This document shows positions 31,761 to 41,124 of a stretch of 64,000 nt of DNA, one piece after another; the stretch's first letter is position 1, and every line of letters begins with the position of its first letter. Source of the DNA: Pseudomonadales bacterium (GTDB lineage: Bacteria; Pseudomonadota; Gammaproteobacteria; Pseudomonadales; Pseudohongiellaceae); contig JACKOK010000003.1 of the NCBI GenBank assembly GCA_024234365.1, positions 124,001 through 188,000 of the forward strand, read 5' to 3'. The position numbers and the translations under genes were made by a program. The notes beneath the pieces are model-generated. The model was given only the letters and a program-made list of their open reading frames with translations. It ran no database searches and had not been told where the DNA came from.

Positions 31761-32842
31761 TGCTGGTGTGGCTTTCCAACTATCTGACACAGTTTGATGC
31801 AGGCTTTGCGGTCTTTCAGTACATCACTGTGCGCGGCATTTTCAGTATTCTGACAGCGCTGGCCATTTCCCTGCTGATCGGTCCGCGCATGATTCGTCAC
31901 CTGAACAGCGCGCAGATCGGCCAGGTCGTGCGTGACGATGGGCCCAAGACACATTTCAGCAAGGCCGGCACACCCACCATGGGCGGTGCCCTGATTCTGG
32001 TCAGCATGTTGTGCAGCACACTGCTGTGGTCTGATCTGAACAATCACTATGTCTGGACCACGATGATCGTGACCCTGCTGTTTGGTGCTATCGGCTGGGT
32101 GGACGATTACCGCAAGGTGATTGAAAAGAACCCCAAGGGCCTGCCCGCACGCTGGAAATATTTCTGGCAGTCCGTGGTAGGTTTCGGCGCCTCCGTATTC
32201 CTTTATTACTCCGCAATCGGGCCAGCTGAAACGCATTACATCGTGCCGTTCTTCAAGGACGTATCGCTCAATCTGGGCATCTTCTATGTCGTGATCAGCT
32301 ATTTCGTGATCGTGGGCAGCAGCAATGCCGTCAACCTGACCGATGGGCTGGACGGCCTGGCGATTCTGCCTTCGGTGCTGGTGGGTGGCGCGCTGGGCAT
32401 GATTGCCTACCTCGCCGGGCACGTGGAGTTTTCCGAGTATCTGCGCATCCCTTATGTGGCCGGCGCGGGCGAACTGGTGATTTTCTGCGGCACGCTGGTT
32501 GGAGCCGGGCTGGGTTTTCTGTGGTTCAACACCTATCCCGCCCAGGTTTTCATGGGCGATGTGGGCGCGTTGGCGCTGGGCGCGGCGCTTGGCGTGGTAG
32601 CGGTGATTGCACGGCATGAGATCGTGCTCTTCATCATGGGTGGCGTGTTCGTGATGGAAACGGTATCGGTGATTCTGCAAGTGGGGTCCTTCAAGTTGAC
32701 AGGCAAACGGATTTTCCGGATGGCGCCGCTGCACCACCATTTTGAACTGAAGGGTTGGCCGGAACCGCGCGTCATCGTGCGCTTCTGGATTATCACGGTC
32801 ATGCTGGTCCTGTTCGGGCTGGCAACACTGAAACTGCGTTAG
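31760..32842 (+). CDS. mraY: Phospho-MurNAc-pentapeptide translocase MraY
   Basis: 360 residues and about ten membrane helices. It joins phospho-MurNAc-pentapeptide to undecaprenyl phosphate, giving lipid I. Signature regions: SKAGTPTMGGALIL, WVDDYRKVIEKN (the Asp-Asp pair of the active site), NAVNLTDGLDGLAI, MGDVGALALGAALG and the histidine-rich loop RMAPLHHHFELKG. Standard position between murF and murD. Confidence 0.98.
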   Translation: MLVWLSNYLTQFDAGFAVFQYITVRGIFSILTALAISLLIGPRMIRHLNSAQIGQVVRDDGPKTHFSKAGTPTMGGALILVSMLCSTLLWSDLNNHYVWTTMIVTLLFGAIGWVDDYRKVIEKNPKGLPARWKYFWQSVVGFGASVFLYYSAIGPAETHYIVPFFKDVSLNLGIFYVVISYFVIVGSSNAVNLTDGLDGLAILPSVLVGGALGMIAYLAGHVEFSEYLRIPYVAGAGELVIFCGTLVGAGLGFLWFNTYPAQVFMGDVGALALGAALGVVAVIARHEIVLFIMGGVFVMETVSVILQVGSFKLTGKRIFRMAPLHHHFELKGWPEPRVIVRFWIITVMLVLFGLATLKLR

Positions 32843-32852
32843 GACAACGGGC

Positions 32853-34208
32853 ATGGTGGCACAACGCACAGATCGCATCATTGTGGGCCTCGGGACAACC
32901 GGTTTGTCCTGCGCCCGCTATCTGCGTGCCATGGGTGTGGAGTTTCAGGTGGTGGACAACCGCCAGTCTCCCCCCGCTCTGGAAGCCTTCCGGCAGGAGT
33001 TTGCGGATGTGCCTGTAACCTTGGGCGAATTTCCCCAGGCGCTGCTCAATGATGCAAAGGAGCTGATCGTCAGCCCCGGCGTGAGTATTGCCACGCCGGC
33101 TATTCGAGAGGCAGAGCAGGCCGGTGTTGTCATCAGTGGCGATATTGATATTTTCAGCCGTCAGGTCAAGGGGCCGGTGGTGGCGGTGACCGGCTCCAAC
33201 GGCAAGAGCACGGTGGTGTCTTTGCTGGCGGCCATGGCGCGTGCCGCCGGGCTGAAGGTAGGCCTGGGAGGCAATCTGGACGGTGCCGAGGCCGCCCCCG
33301 CGCTGGACCTGCTGCGCCAGGATGTCAAAGACCTCTATATTCTGGAGCTGTCGAGTTTCCAGCTGGAGACCACCCGTTCACTGAATGCCGAAGCGGCGGT
33401 GATTCTCAATGTCAGTGACGATCACATGGACCGTTACGAGGACAAGCATGCCTACGAAGCGGCCAAGCAGCGTATCTTCATCGGAGCTCGTCACATCGTG
33501 GTCAATCGCGATGATGCGTCCAGCCAGCCCTGGCAGGACGCAACACGCGTGCTCAGCAGCTTCGGTCTGAGTGTTCCCGGTGCAGGACAGTGGGGGCTTC
33601 TCGCAGAGGCGGATGACTACCAGCTCGTCCGCGCCGGCGAGCGTGTGCTGAAGGCCAGCGAAATGCGTATCGTCGGGCGTCACAATCTGGCCAATGCCCT
33701 GGCGGCGCTGGCCCTGGGAGATGCGCTGGGTCTGCCGCTGCCAGCCATGCAGGCGGCGCTTTGCCAGTTCCCCGGTTTGCCTCATCGTTGCCAGTGGCTG
33801 CGCAGTCTGCGTGGCGTTGACTACTACAACGATTCCAAGGGCACCAATGTGGGGGCCACCATCGTCGCCATCGAGAGTCTCGGTGAAATGCTCAAGGGCA
33901 GGCTGGTGCTGATTGCCGGCGGTATCGACAAGGAAGCGGATTTCTCCATCATGAAGCCGGTACTGCAGCAGTTTGTGAAACTGGCCGTTCTGATCGGCCG
34001 CGATGCCCGGCATCTGGCTGCCGCCTTCAAGGATTCCATCGAGGTGATTTTCGCGGCCAGTCTGCCGGAAGCGGTGAACATGGCTGCCTCCCGGGCGCGG
34101 GAAGGAGATGCGGTACTGCTGTCGCCGGCCTGTGCCAGCTACGATATGTTCCGCGACTTCACGCACCGGGGGCAGGTTTTTGCGCAAGCGGTGGAGGAGC
34201 TGCAATGA
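32853..34208 (+). CDS. murD: UDP-MurNAc-L-alanine:D-glutamate ligase MurD
   Basis: 451 residues. N-terminal Rossmann-like domain (IIVGLGTTGLSCARYL), ATP-binding loop AVTGSNGKSTVVSLLA, ELSSFQLETT, VSDDHMDRY and NDSKGTNVGATI in the C-terminal part. It adds D-glutamate as the second residue of the stem peptide. It overlaps ftsW by four bases (ATGA), indicating coupled translation. Confidence 0.98.
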   Translation: MVAQRTDRIIVGLGTTGLSCARYLRAMGVEFQVVDNRQSPPALEAFRQEFADVPVTLGEFPQALLNDAKELIVSPGVSIATPAIREAEQAGVVISGDIDIFSRQVKGPVVAVTGSNGKSTVVSLLAAMARAAGLKVGLGGNLDGAEAAPALDLLRQDVKDLYILELSSFQLETTRSLNAEAAVILNVSDDHMDRYEDKHAYEAAKQRIFIGARHIVVNRDDASSQPWQDATRVLSSFGLSVPGAGQWGLLAEADDYQLVRAGERVLKASEMRIVGRHNLANALAALALGDALGLPLPAMQAALCQFPGLPHRCQWLRSLRGVDYYNDSKGTNVGATIVAIESLGEMLKGRLVLIAGGIDKEADFSIMKPVLQQFVKLAVLIGRDARHLAAAFKDSIEVIFAASLPEAVNMAASRAREGDAVLLSPACASYDMFRDFTHRGQVFAQAVEELQ

Positions 34209-35392
34209 GCACGCCATCACTTGCCGTCTATGGAGCCATCCAGGGTCGCCAGCCAGTGCAGCATGCCCCCAGCTCCCTGCTGGTTATCATGTTTCTGCTG
34301 ATGGCGATTGGCCTGCTGATGATGACATCCGCATCGGTGGAAATTGCCAACGGACAATATGGTGACCCGTTCTTCTTCTTCAAGCGCCAGGTCTTCTTCT
34401 CAGTGCTTGCGGTGTTCATTGTGCTGCTGAGTCTCAATGTTCCGGTGCGTGTCTGGTACGGATCGAGTGCAGCATTGATGCTGATGTCCTTTGCCCTGTT
34501 GGCTTTGGTGCTGGTGCCGGGCATCGGCAAGGTGGTCAATGGCAGTGCGCGCTGGATTGATCTGGGTTTTTACAATCTGCAACCGTCCGAGATGGCCAAG
34601 CTGTTTTTTGTGTTCTATCTCGCTGCCTATCTGGAACGCCGTCAGCGCGATGTGATGGACACCTGGGGTGGTTTCCTCAAGCCCATGATGATTCTGGTGG
34701 CGGCTATCGTGCTGCTGCATTTTGAACCCGATCATGGCGCCATGGTCATCATGATCGGCACCGGTTTCAGCATGATCTTTCTGGCTGGTGCGAAGCTGCA
34801 CCGCTTTTTATTGGTACTGGCTGTCTGTATGTCAGGTGTGGTCGTGCTGGCAATCATGAAGCCCTATGTACTGGATCGGTTTTCGTCTTTCCTCAATCCC
34901 TGGGCGGCCGAGTATGTCTATGGCGAAGGCTATCAATTGACGCAGGCCCTGATTGCCTTTGGTCGTGGTGGGCTGTTTGGCGAGGGCCTGGGCAACAGCA
35001 TCCAGAAGCTGTATTTCCTGCCGGAAGCGCATACGGACTTCGTGTTGGCAATTGTGGCAGAGGAGTTCGGTCTGCTGGGCGTGACGATCATCATCGGCTT
35101 GTTTTCCGCTCTGGTCGCCAAGGCCTTCGCCATCGGTCGACGGGTGGAAGCCAGCGGTGATCTGTTCCCGGCCTATGTGGCCTACGGCATCGCCATGCTG
35201 TTTGCCTGTCAGACGCTCATCAATGTTGGCGTGAACACCGGTTTGCTGCCGACCAAGGGCTTGACCCTGCCTTTCCTCAGTTACGGCGGCAATTCACTTC
35301 TGGTGAGTTGCTTCATGGTGGCGGTGCTGGTGCGCATTGAATACGAGCATGCACAAAACAAACCGCAGCTCCGTGCACGGAGGCAGGCATGA
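34205..35392 (+). CDS. ftsW: Septal peptidoglycan glycosyltransferase FtsW
   Basis: 395 residues of the SEDS family with about ten membrane helices. Landmarks: GSARWIDLGFYNLQPSEMAK (including the conserved RW and QPSE elements), EPDHGAMVIM, AHTDFVLAIVAEEFGLLG, and LPTKGLTLPFLSYGGNSLL. FtsW polymerises lipid II at the septum with FtsI. A ~35-residue cytoplasmic tail precedes the first helix. It overlaps murD and murG by four bases each. Confidence 0.98.
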   Translation: MSTPSLAVYGAIQGRQPVQHAPSSLLVIMFLLMAIGLLMMTSASVEIANGQYGDPFFFFKRQVFFSVLAVFIVLLSLNVPVRVWYGSSAALMLMSFALLALVLVPGIGKVVNGSARWIDLGFYNLQPSEMAKLFFVFYLAAYLERRQRDVMDTWGGFLKPMMILVAAIVLLHFEPDHGAMVIMIGTGFSMIFLAGAKLHRFLLVLAVCMSGVVVLAIMKPYVLDRFSSFLNPWAAEYVYGEGYQLTQALIAFGRGGLFGEGLGNSIQKLYFLPEAHTDFVLAIVAEEFGLLGVTIIIGLFSALVAKAFAIGRRVEASGDLFPAYVAYGIAMLFACQTLINVGVNTGLLPTKGLTLPFLSYGGNSLLVSCFMVAVLVRIEYEHAQNKPQLRARRQA

Positions 35393-36495
35393 TGGCCAAT
35401 GTGAAAGCGGGCATGGGCACCGTACTGATCATGGCGGGAGGCACTGGAGGTCACATCTTCCCGGCGCTGAGCATTGCCCGCAAACTGCAGGGCGAGGGTT
35501 ATCGCACGGAATGGTTGGGAACTCCGCGCGGCCTGGAGGTGGATGTGCTGCGTGATACCGATATCCCCCTGCATCTTGTCGAGGCCCGTGGCCTGCGTGG
35601 CAAGGGGCTGCGCAGCCTGTTGCTGGCCCCGTTCATGATTTTGTCCAGCATCGTGCAGTCGCTGCGTATCATGCGTCAGGTCAGCCCCTGTTGCGTGTTG
35701 GGTATGGGCGGTTATGTGACTGGCCCGGGTGGTGTAGCGGCCAAGCTGTCTGGTCGCCCCTTGTTGATTCACGAGCAGAATGCGGTAGCAGGGTTCAGCA
35801 ATCGTCTGCTGGCGCGCATTGCCGATACGGTGATGGAAGCCTTTCCTGCCACTTTCCCTGCTTCTGCCCGCGCCATTGTGACCGGTAATCCGGTGCGCCC
35901 TGAGATTCGGGCATTGGCACAGACGCGCCAGGTCGATGCCGAGGGTACGCTGAAGGTTCTCGTCATCGGTGGCAGCCTGGGTGCCGCGGCCATCAATGAG
36001 CTGATTCCGCAGACACTGAGCCTGATGGAAGCGGGTAAACGCCCGCAGGTCTGGCATCAGGTGGGCAAGAAAAATCTCGACGCCACGCTGGAAAAGTATC
36101 AACAGCTTGGGCTGACACTCAATGAGGATTGTCGCGTAGTGCCCTTCATTGACGACATGGCAGCGGCCTACGCATGGGCGGATCTGGTGGTTTGCCGTGC
36201 GGGGGCTGCCACGGTCAGCGAACTGGCCGCTGCGGCGGTGCCCGCGATTCTGATTCCTTTCCCCCATGCCGTGGATGATCACCAGACGCGCAATGCGCAC
36301 TGGCTGAGCCAGACGGGCGCCGCCATCGTGATTCAGCAACGTGATCTGCGGGCAGGGGATCTGCAGAGAATCTGGCAGGGCTATCAACAGGACAAGCGTG
36401 TGCTGCAGGACATGGCACAGAAAGCAAAAAATCTGACACAGGGGGACGCCAACGAAACAGTGGCGGCTCTGTGCATGCAGGCGTGTAAAGGATAA
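35389..36495 (+). CDS. murG: UDP-GlcNAc transferase MurG (lipid II synthesis)
   Basis: 368 residues, GT-B fold. N-terminal loop MAGGTGGHIFPALSIARKL, then EWLGTPRGLE, GMGGYVTGPGGVAAKL, LIHEQNAVAGFSNRLLA, and the UDP-GlcNAc site region VCRAGAATVSELAAAAVPAI. It transfers GlcNAc onto lipid I at the cytoplasmic membrane face. ATG at 35389 overlaps the ftsW stop; a second ATG in the next codon (35392) is possible. Confidence 0.98.
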   Translation: MMANVKAGMGTVLIMAGGTGGHIFPALSIARKLQGEGYRTEWLGTPRGLEVDVLRDTDIPLHLVEARGLRGKGLRSLLLAPFMILSSIVQSLRIMRQVSPCCVLGMGGYVTGPGGVAAKLSGRPLLIHEQNAVAGFSNRLLARIADTVMEAFPATFPASARAIVTGNPVRPEIRALAQTRQVDAEGTLKVLVIGGSLGAAAINELIPQTLSLMEAGKRPQVWHQVGKKNLDATLEKYQQLGLTLNEDCRVVPFIDDMAAAYAWADLVVCRAGAATVSELAAAAVPAILIPFPHAVDDHQTRNAHWLSQTGAAIVIQQRDLRAGDLQRIWQGYQQDKRVLQDMAQKAKNLTQGDANETVAALCMQACKG

Positions 36496-36501
36496 ACAGG
36501 C

Positions 36502-37938
36502 ATGACAGCGCAAGTGAATAAACTCAAACACAGCCCCGTTCCGGAAATGCGCCGGATCAAGACCATTCATTTCGTGGGTATTGGTGGCGCGGGGATGTGC
36601 GGGATTGCCGAGGTGCTGTTGAACCAGGGCTATGCGATTACCGGTTCCGACATTCGTGCATCTGCGGTGACCAGGCGTCTGGTGGATCTGGGGGCACAGG
36701 TATTTATCGGACACCGTGCGGAAAATGTCGTGCACGCGGACGTGGTGGTGTATTCCAGTGCCGTGAATCCGGAGAACCCGGAATTGAGTGCCGCCCGTGA
36801 GGCCGGACGTCCCATTATTCCCCGTGCCGAAATGCTGGCGGAGCTGATGCGCTACCGCCATGGTATCGCTATCGCCGGCACCCACGGCAAGACCACGACC
36901 ACCAGCCTGGTGGCGTCCATCTTTGCCGAAGCCGGGCTCGACCCGACCTTTGTGATCGGTGGCCTGCTCAACAGTGCCGGGGCCAATGCCCGTTTGGGAG
37001 AAAGCCGCTATCTGGTGGCGGAAGCGGACGAGAGCGATGCTTCCTTTCTGCATTTGCAGCCCATGGTGACGGTGGTAACGAATATCGATGCCGACCACAT
37101 GAGCACCTATGAAGGCGACTTCAGTCGTCTGAAAAAATATTTTGTGGAGTTCCTGCACAACCTGCCGTTCTACGGGCTTGCCGTACTGTGTGTGGATGAC
37201 CCCGTGGTGGCTGATATTCTGCCGCAGATTTCACGGCCGACCCTGACCTATGGTTTTTCCGATCAGGCGGATTTCCGCATTCTCAATCTGAAGCAGACAC
37301 GGCAGTTCACCAGCTTCGAAATTGCCCGTCCCGAGCACAGCAATACGCTCAGTATTGAGCTGTCCATTCCGGGGCGACACAACGCGCTCAACGCTGCTGC
37401 CGCCGTGGCGATTGCTACCGACGAAGGCATCAGCGATGCGCACATCTGTGCGGGCCTGAGCAAATTTCAGGGAGTCGGGCGTCGTTTCGATATCCAGGGA
37501 GATTTCCCGGTGGAAGGGGGCAGCGTCATGCTGCTTGACGATTACGGACACCACCCGCGCGAAGTGGCGGCAACCATTGCCGCGTTGCGCGATGGCTGGC
37601 CTGAGTCCCGTATCGTGATGATTTACCAGCCTCACCGTTATACCCGCACCAAGGATCTGTTCGAGGACTTCGTCATGGTGCTCTCGGACGTGGATGTGCT
37701 GTTGATGCTGGAGGTGTATTCCGCTGGCGAGGACATCATTCCCGGTGCGGACTCGCGCAGCCTGTGCCGCAGCATTCGTGGGCGAGGCCGTGTGGATCCG
37801 ATTTATGTGCAGGATGATGAGGATATCCGCAAGGTCTTGACCGGCATCCTGCGTGATGGCGACATCGTCGTCACACAGGGCGCGGGCAGTGTCGGAGCGC
37901 TGGCCAAACAACTGGGTGAGCAGGGCTTGACCCTTTAG
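36502..37938 (+). CDS. murC: UDP-N-acetylmuramate:L-alanine ligase MurC
   Basis: 478 residues. N-terminal UDP-binding domain (IHFVGIGGAGMCGIAEVLL), ATP loop AGTHGKTTTTSLVASI, then EADESDASFLHLQP, NIDADHMSTY, and LDDYGHHPREVAATI. It attaches the first amino acid of the stem peptide. It follows murG by six bases and precedes ddl by 21, the usual gammaproteobacterial order. Confidence 0.98.
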   Translation: MTAQVNKLKHSPVPEMRRIKTIHFVGIGGAGMCGIAEVLLNQGYAITGSDIRASAVTRRLVDLGAQVFIGHRAENVVHADVVVYSSAVNPENPELSAAREAGRPIIPRAEMLAELMRYRHGIAIAGTHGKTTTTSLVASIFAEAGLDPTFVIGGLLNSAGANARLGESRYLVAEADESDASFLHLQPMVTVVTNIDADHMSTYEGDFSRLKKYFVEFLHNLPFYGLAVLCVDDPVVADILPQISRPTLTYGFSDQADFRILNLKQTRQFTSFEIARPEHSNTLSIELSIPGRHNALNAAAAVAIATDEGISDAHICAGLSKFQGVGRRFDIQGDFPVEGGSVMLLDDYGHHPREVAATIAALRDGWPESRIVMIYQPHRYTRTKDLFEDFVMVLSDVDVLLMLEVYSAGEDIIPGADSRSLCRSIRGRGRVDPIYVQDDEDIRKVLTGILRDGDIVVTQGAGSVGALAKQLGEQGLTL

Positions 37939-37959
37939 CTGTTTATCAGGATTTGCAAC

Positions 37960-38910
37960 ATGAGTGACACAGTAATGACAGACAAGGACAGTATCGCCAG
38001 CTTCGGGCGTGTTGCCGTCGTTATGGGTGGCAATTCCGCCGAGCGCGAGGTTTCCCTGAAAAGCGGCAAGGCGGTACTTGCCGGGCTGCTTGCCAGCGGT
38101 GTGGACGCGGTTGCGATCGATGCCGCGCAAAATCTGACTCAGCAACTGCAGGAGCAGAGGATCGATCGCGTTTTCAATGTGCTGCACGGTCGTGGCGGTG
38201 AGGACGGAACATTGCAGGGGCTGCTGGAGTTCATGGGGATTCCCTATACCGGCAGCGGTGTGCTGGCCTCCGCGCTGAGCATGGACAAGGTGCGAACGAA
38301 GATGTGCTGGCAGCAGCTGGGCCTGCCCACGCCGCCATTCAGCATGCTGAGGGAAGACACCGATTTTGCCGCCCTGGTGGCCAGGCTCGGCACCGTTGTG
38401 GTCAAGCCGGTACGCGAAGGTTCCAGCATCGGCATGTCCATCGTGGACAGTGCCGATGCCCTGCGCGAAGCCTGCGGGAAAGCGAAAACCTACGATTCCG
38501 AGGTGATGGGAGAGCAGTACATCAAGGGTGGAGAGTTCACCGTGTCGATTCTGGGAGATGAGGTGCTGCCGGCGATCGAGCTGCAGACCCAGCATCAGTT
38601 CTATGACTACGACGCCAAATACATCGCCAATGATACGCGCTATCTGTGCCCGGCACCGCTTGATGCGGACGCGACTGCCCATCTGCAGGCACTGTCCCTG
38701 CAAGCCTTCCGGGCACTCGGTTGTGAGGGCTGGGGACGTGTGGACCTGATGCGTGACGCTGAGGGGAAGTTCTGGTTGCTGGAAGTGAATACGGTTCCCG
38801 GCATGACGGATCACTCACTGGTACCCATGGCGGCAAAGGCAAGAGGCCTGGATTTCAACACACTGTTGTTGAAAGTTCTGGCCGGAACAATGGTAAGCGG
38901 AAAGGAGTGA
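37960..38910 (+). CDS. ddlB: D-alanine:D-alanine ligase
   Basis: 316 residues, DdlB type. N-terminal VVMGGNSAEREVSLKSGKAV; substrate loop VLHGRGGEDGTLQGLLEF; ATP-grasp segments VVKPVREGSSIGMSIV and the C-terminal WGRVDLMRDAEGKFWLLEVNTVPGMT with the metal ligands. It makes the D-Ala-D-Ala used by MurF. ATG at 37960; an ATG at 37975 would remove five residues. It lies between murC and ftsQ. Confidence 0.98.
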   Translation: MSDTVMTDKDSIASFGRVAVVMGGNSAEREVSLKSGKAVLAGLLASGVDAVAIDAAQNLTQQLQEQRIDRVFNVLHGRGGEDGTLQGLLEFMGIPYTGSGVLASALSMDKVRTKMCWQQLGLPTPPFSMLREDTDFAALVARLGTVVVKPVREGSSIGMSIVDSADALREACGKAKTYDSEVMGEQYIKGGEFTVSILGDEVLPAIELQTQHQFYDYDAKYIANDTRYLCPAPLDADATAHLQALSLQAFRALGCEGWGRVDLMRDAEGKFWLLEVNTVPGMTDHSLVPMAAKARGLDFNTLLLKVLAGTMVSGKE

Positions 38911-38920
38911 GCGGAATACG

Positions 38921-39751
38921 ATGAGCACGGCAGCGCAGCACAAAAGCTTCAGTGCCCATGGCGGAATGCGTGATATTCCCCGTGGCGCCGTGCGCCTGCC
39001 AAAAGAGGGCGAGAAGGCACCCAAAGTAGAGAGAAAGAGTCGTGCCGGTGTGCTGTTTCTGGTGCTTGTCATGTGCTGCGCGCTCTTTCTCATGCAGAAC
39101 CGCCAGCAGATTCTTGCCTACGTCAGCAAGCCGGTACGGGTGGTGAAAATGGCTAAGCCCTTGAGTCGGGCCAATGAAAACAATATCCGGGCTGCACTTG
39201 CCGCGCACATGAATGCCGGTTTTTTTGCACTGGATGTGCAGGCGATCAAGAGCACGCTGGAGGCGGACCCATGGATTGAGAAAGCCGTGATCACGCGGGT
39301 ATGGCCGGACACACTGTCGGTAGCCATCACCGAAGAGGTGGCCATTGCCCGCTGGGGTCACGATGCCCTGCTTAACCAGTATGGCGAAAGCTTTGCGCCG
39401 GAACTGCGGGATGAGGATAACACCTTGCCTTTGCTGGCCGGGCCGCAGGGAATGGAGCGCAAGGTGATGGAGCAGTATCAGGCTTTCAGTCAGATGTTGT
39501 CCGAAACGGGGCTGCGCATTCGCGAGATTGCCCTGAGCGAGCGGGGCAGCTGGACCCTGCGCCTGGACAATGAAGTTCAGATCAACATTGGCCGCAGCCA
39601 GGTTCAGGAGCGTGTGCAGCGTTTTGTCACCTTCTACCGGGAATACCTGCATACCCGCATTGCTCAGGTGGCAACGGTTGATCTGCGTTACAACAACGGA
39701 ATCTCAATCAGGAACAGAACAGATATGCCAGTCGGAGTTGCGTCCAAATGA
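38921..39751 (+). CDS. ftsQ: Cell division protein FtsQ
   Basis: 276 residues, bitopic. A basic cytoplasmic tail (~42 residues) precedes a membrane helix (~43-58, GVLFLVLVMCCALFLM). A POTRA domain (~75-145; KPLSRANENNIRAALAAHM, ADPWIEKAVITRVWPDTLSV) and a beta domain ending in VATVDLRYNNGISI follow. FtsQ joins FtsB and FtsL in the divisome. Position between ddl and ftsA is conserved. The tail after the beta domain is short. Confidence 0.97.
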   Translation: MSTAAQHKSFSAHGGMRDIPRGAVRLPKEGEKAPKVERKSRAGVLFLVLVMCCALFLMQNRQQILAYVSKPVRVVKMAKPLSRANENNIRAALAAHMNAGFFALDVQAIKSTLEADPWIEKAVITRVWPDTLSVAITEEVAIARWGHDALLNQYGESFAPELRDEDNTLPLLAGPQGMERKVMEQYQAFSQMLSETGLRIREIALSERGSWTLRLDNEVQINIGRSQVQERVQRFVTFYREYLHTRIAQVATVDLRYNNGISIRNRTDMPVGVASK

Positions 39752-39818
39752 ACACAGTGACAGTTGTGAAACCAGGGTGTGAAGTGATGCATTCACAGGA
39801 TACGGGAGTACGCGGATC

Positions 39819-41054
39819 ATGAGCGAATCAACACGCGGAAATCTTATCGTTGGCCTGGACATTGGAACGTCGAAGGTCGTCGCCATCGTCGGGGATGCCA
39901 AGTCTGACGGCAGCCTCGATATTGTCGGTATCGGCAGTCATCGCTCGCGCGGGCTGAAGAAGGGGACCGTGGTCAATATCGAGTCCACGGTGGAGTCCAT
40001 TCAGCGCGCGATCGAGGAAGCCGAATTGATGGCGGGCTGCCAGATTCACTCCGTGTACGCGGGCATCGCCGGCAGCCATATCCGCAGCATGAACTCCCAC
40101 GGCATTGTGGCGATTCGTGACGGGGAGGTTACTCGTGCGGATATCGAGCGTGTTATCGATGCGGCACAGGCGGTGGCGATCCCTGCCGATCAGAAGGTGC
40201 TGCATATCCTGCCGCAGGAATACATCATCGACGCTCAGGAGGGCGTGAAGGAGCCGCTGGGCATGTCCGGTGTGCGTCTGGAAGCGAAGGTGCATCTGGT
40301 GACCTGTGCAATCAATGCGGCGCAGAACATCGAGAAGTGCATCAAACGCTGCGGTCTGGTTACCGAGGAAATTATTCTGGAACAACTGGCTTCCAGTTAT
40401 GCGGTGCTTACCGAGGACGAGAAGGAGCTGGGTGTGTGCCTGGTGGACATCGGTGGTGGAACCTCCGATATCGCCATCTTCACCGAAGGCGCTATCCGTC
40501 ACACGGGGGTGATTCCGATTGCCGGTGATCAGGTGACCAATGACATCGCCATGGCGTTGCGCACCCCCACCGAAAATGCCGACGAACTCAAGATCAAATA
40601 CGCCTGTGCGTTGACGCAACTGGCCAGTGCCAGTGAAACCATCAAGGTGCCCAGCGTGGGGGATCGTCCGCCGCGTGAGCTGTCGCGTCAGGCGCTGGCA
40701 GAAGTGGTGGAGCCGCGCTACGACGAGCTGTTTACCCTGATCAAGGCAGAACTTCAGCGCAGCGGTTTTGAAAGCCTGTTGGCGGCGGGCATCGTGCTTA
40801 CCGGTGGCACCTCGAAGATGGAAGGGGTGGTGGAGCTGGCCGAAGAAATATTTCACGCCCCTGTGCGCATCGGTGTCCCGCAGGATGTCAAGGGACTATC
40901 GGATATCGTGCGCAACCCGATTTATTCGACCGGCGTAGGCCTGTTGCTTTATGGGCTCAAGCAGCAGCAGGACCGGGATGTGCAGACGCCGACCCGGGAG
41001 GTGCAGATGAGTTTCAGTGAAAAAGTCAGTGCGTGGATAAAAAAGAATCTGTAA
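39819..41054 (+). CDS. ftsA: Cell division protein FtsA
   Basis: 411 residues, actin-like ATPase. ATP-binding blocks: IVGLDIGTSKVVAIVG, CLVDIGGGTSDIAIFTEG, and ILTGGTSKMEGVVELAEE. The 1C domain appears as HIRSMNSHGIVAIRDGEVT. The C-terminal amphipathic helix FSEKVSAWIKKNL is the membrane-targeting sequence that tethers the Z ring. Shine-Dalgarno GGGAG lies before the ATG. ftsZ follows after 70 bases with its own possible promoter. Confidence 0.99.
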   Translation: MSESTRGNLIVGLDIGTSKVVAIVGDAKSDGSLDIVGIGSHRSRGLKKGTVVNIESTVESIQRAIEEAELMAGCQIHSVYAGIAGSHIRSMNSHGIVAIRDGEVTRADIERVIDAAQAVAIPADQKVLHILPQEYIIDAQEGVKEPLGMSGVRLEAKVHLVTCAINAAQNIEKCIKRCGLVTEEIILEQLASSYAVLTEDEKELGVCLVDIGGGTSDIAIFTEGAIRHTGVIPIAGDQVTNDIAMALRTPTENADELKIKYACALTQLASASETIKVPSVGDRPPRELSRQALAEVVEPRYDELFTLIKAELQRSGFESLLAAGIVLTGGTSKMEGVVELAEEIFHAPVRIGVPQDVKGLSDIVRNPIYSTGVGLLLYGLKQQQDRDVQTPTREVQMSFSEKVSAWIKKNL

Positions 41055-41069
41055 GCAAAGTATTTGGGA

Positions 41070-41097
41070 TTGTCAGTCAATAATTCAGTAATAAATA
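41070..41097 (+). promoter_or_regulatory. Possible promoter of ftsZ
   Basis: -35 TTGTCA (41070-41075), 16-base spacer, -10 TAAATA (41092-41097) in the A/T-rich ftsA-ftsZ gap; the start would be ~20 bases before the ftsZ ATG. A strong AGGAGG lies at 41114-41119. Confidence 0.4.
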
Positions 41098-41124
41098 TTA
41101 AAACTTAGTTCCTCAGGAGGCCTT

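Noticed and set aside
35281..37158. 625-residue minus-strand open frame over murG-murC
   Set aside because: Crosses two certain genes in antisense and shows no domain.
37231..38814. 527-residue minus-strand open frame over murC-ddl
   Set aside because: Antisense shadow; no motif and no plausible operon.
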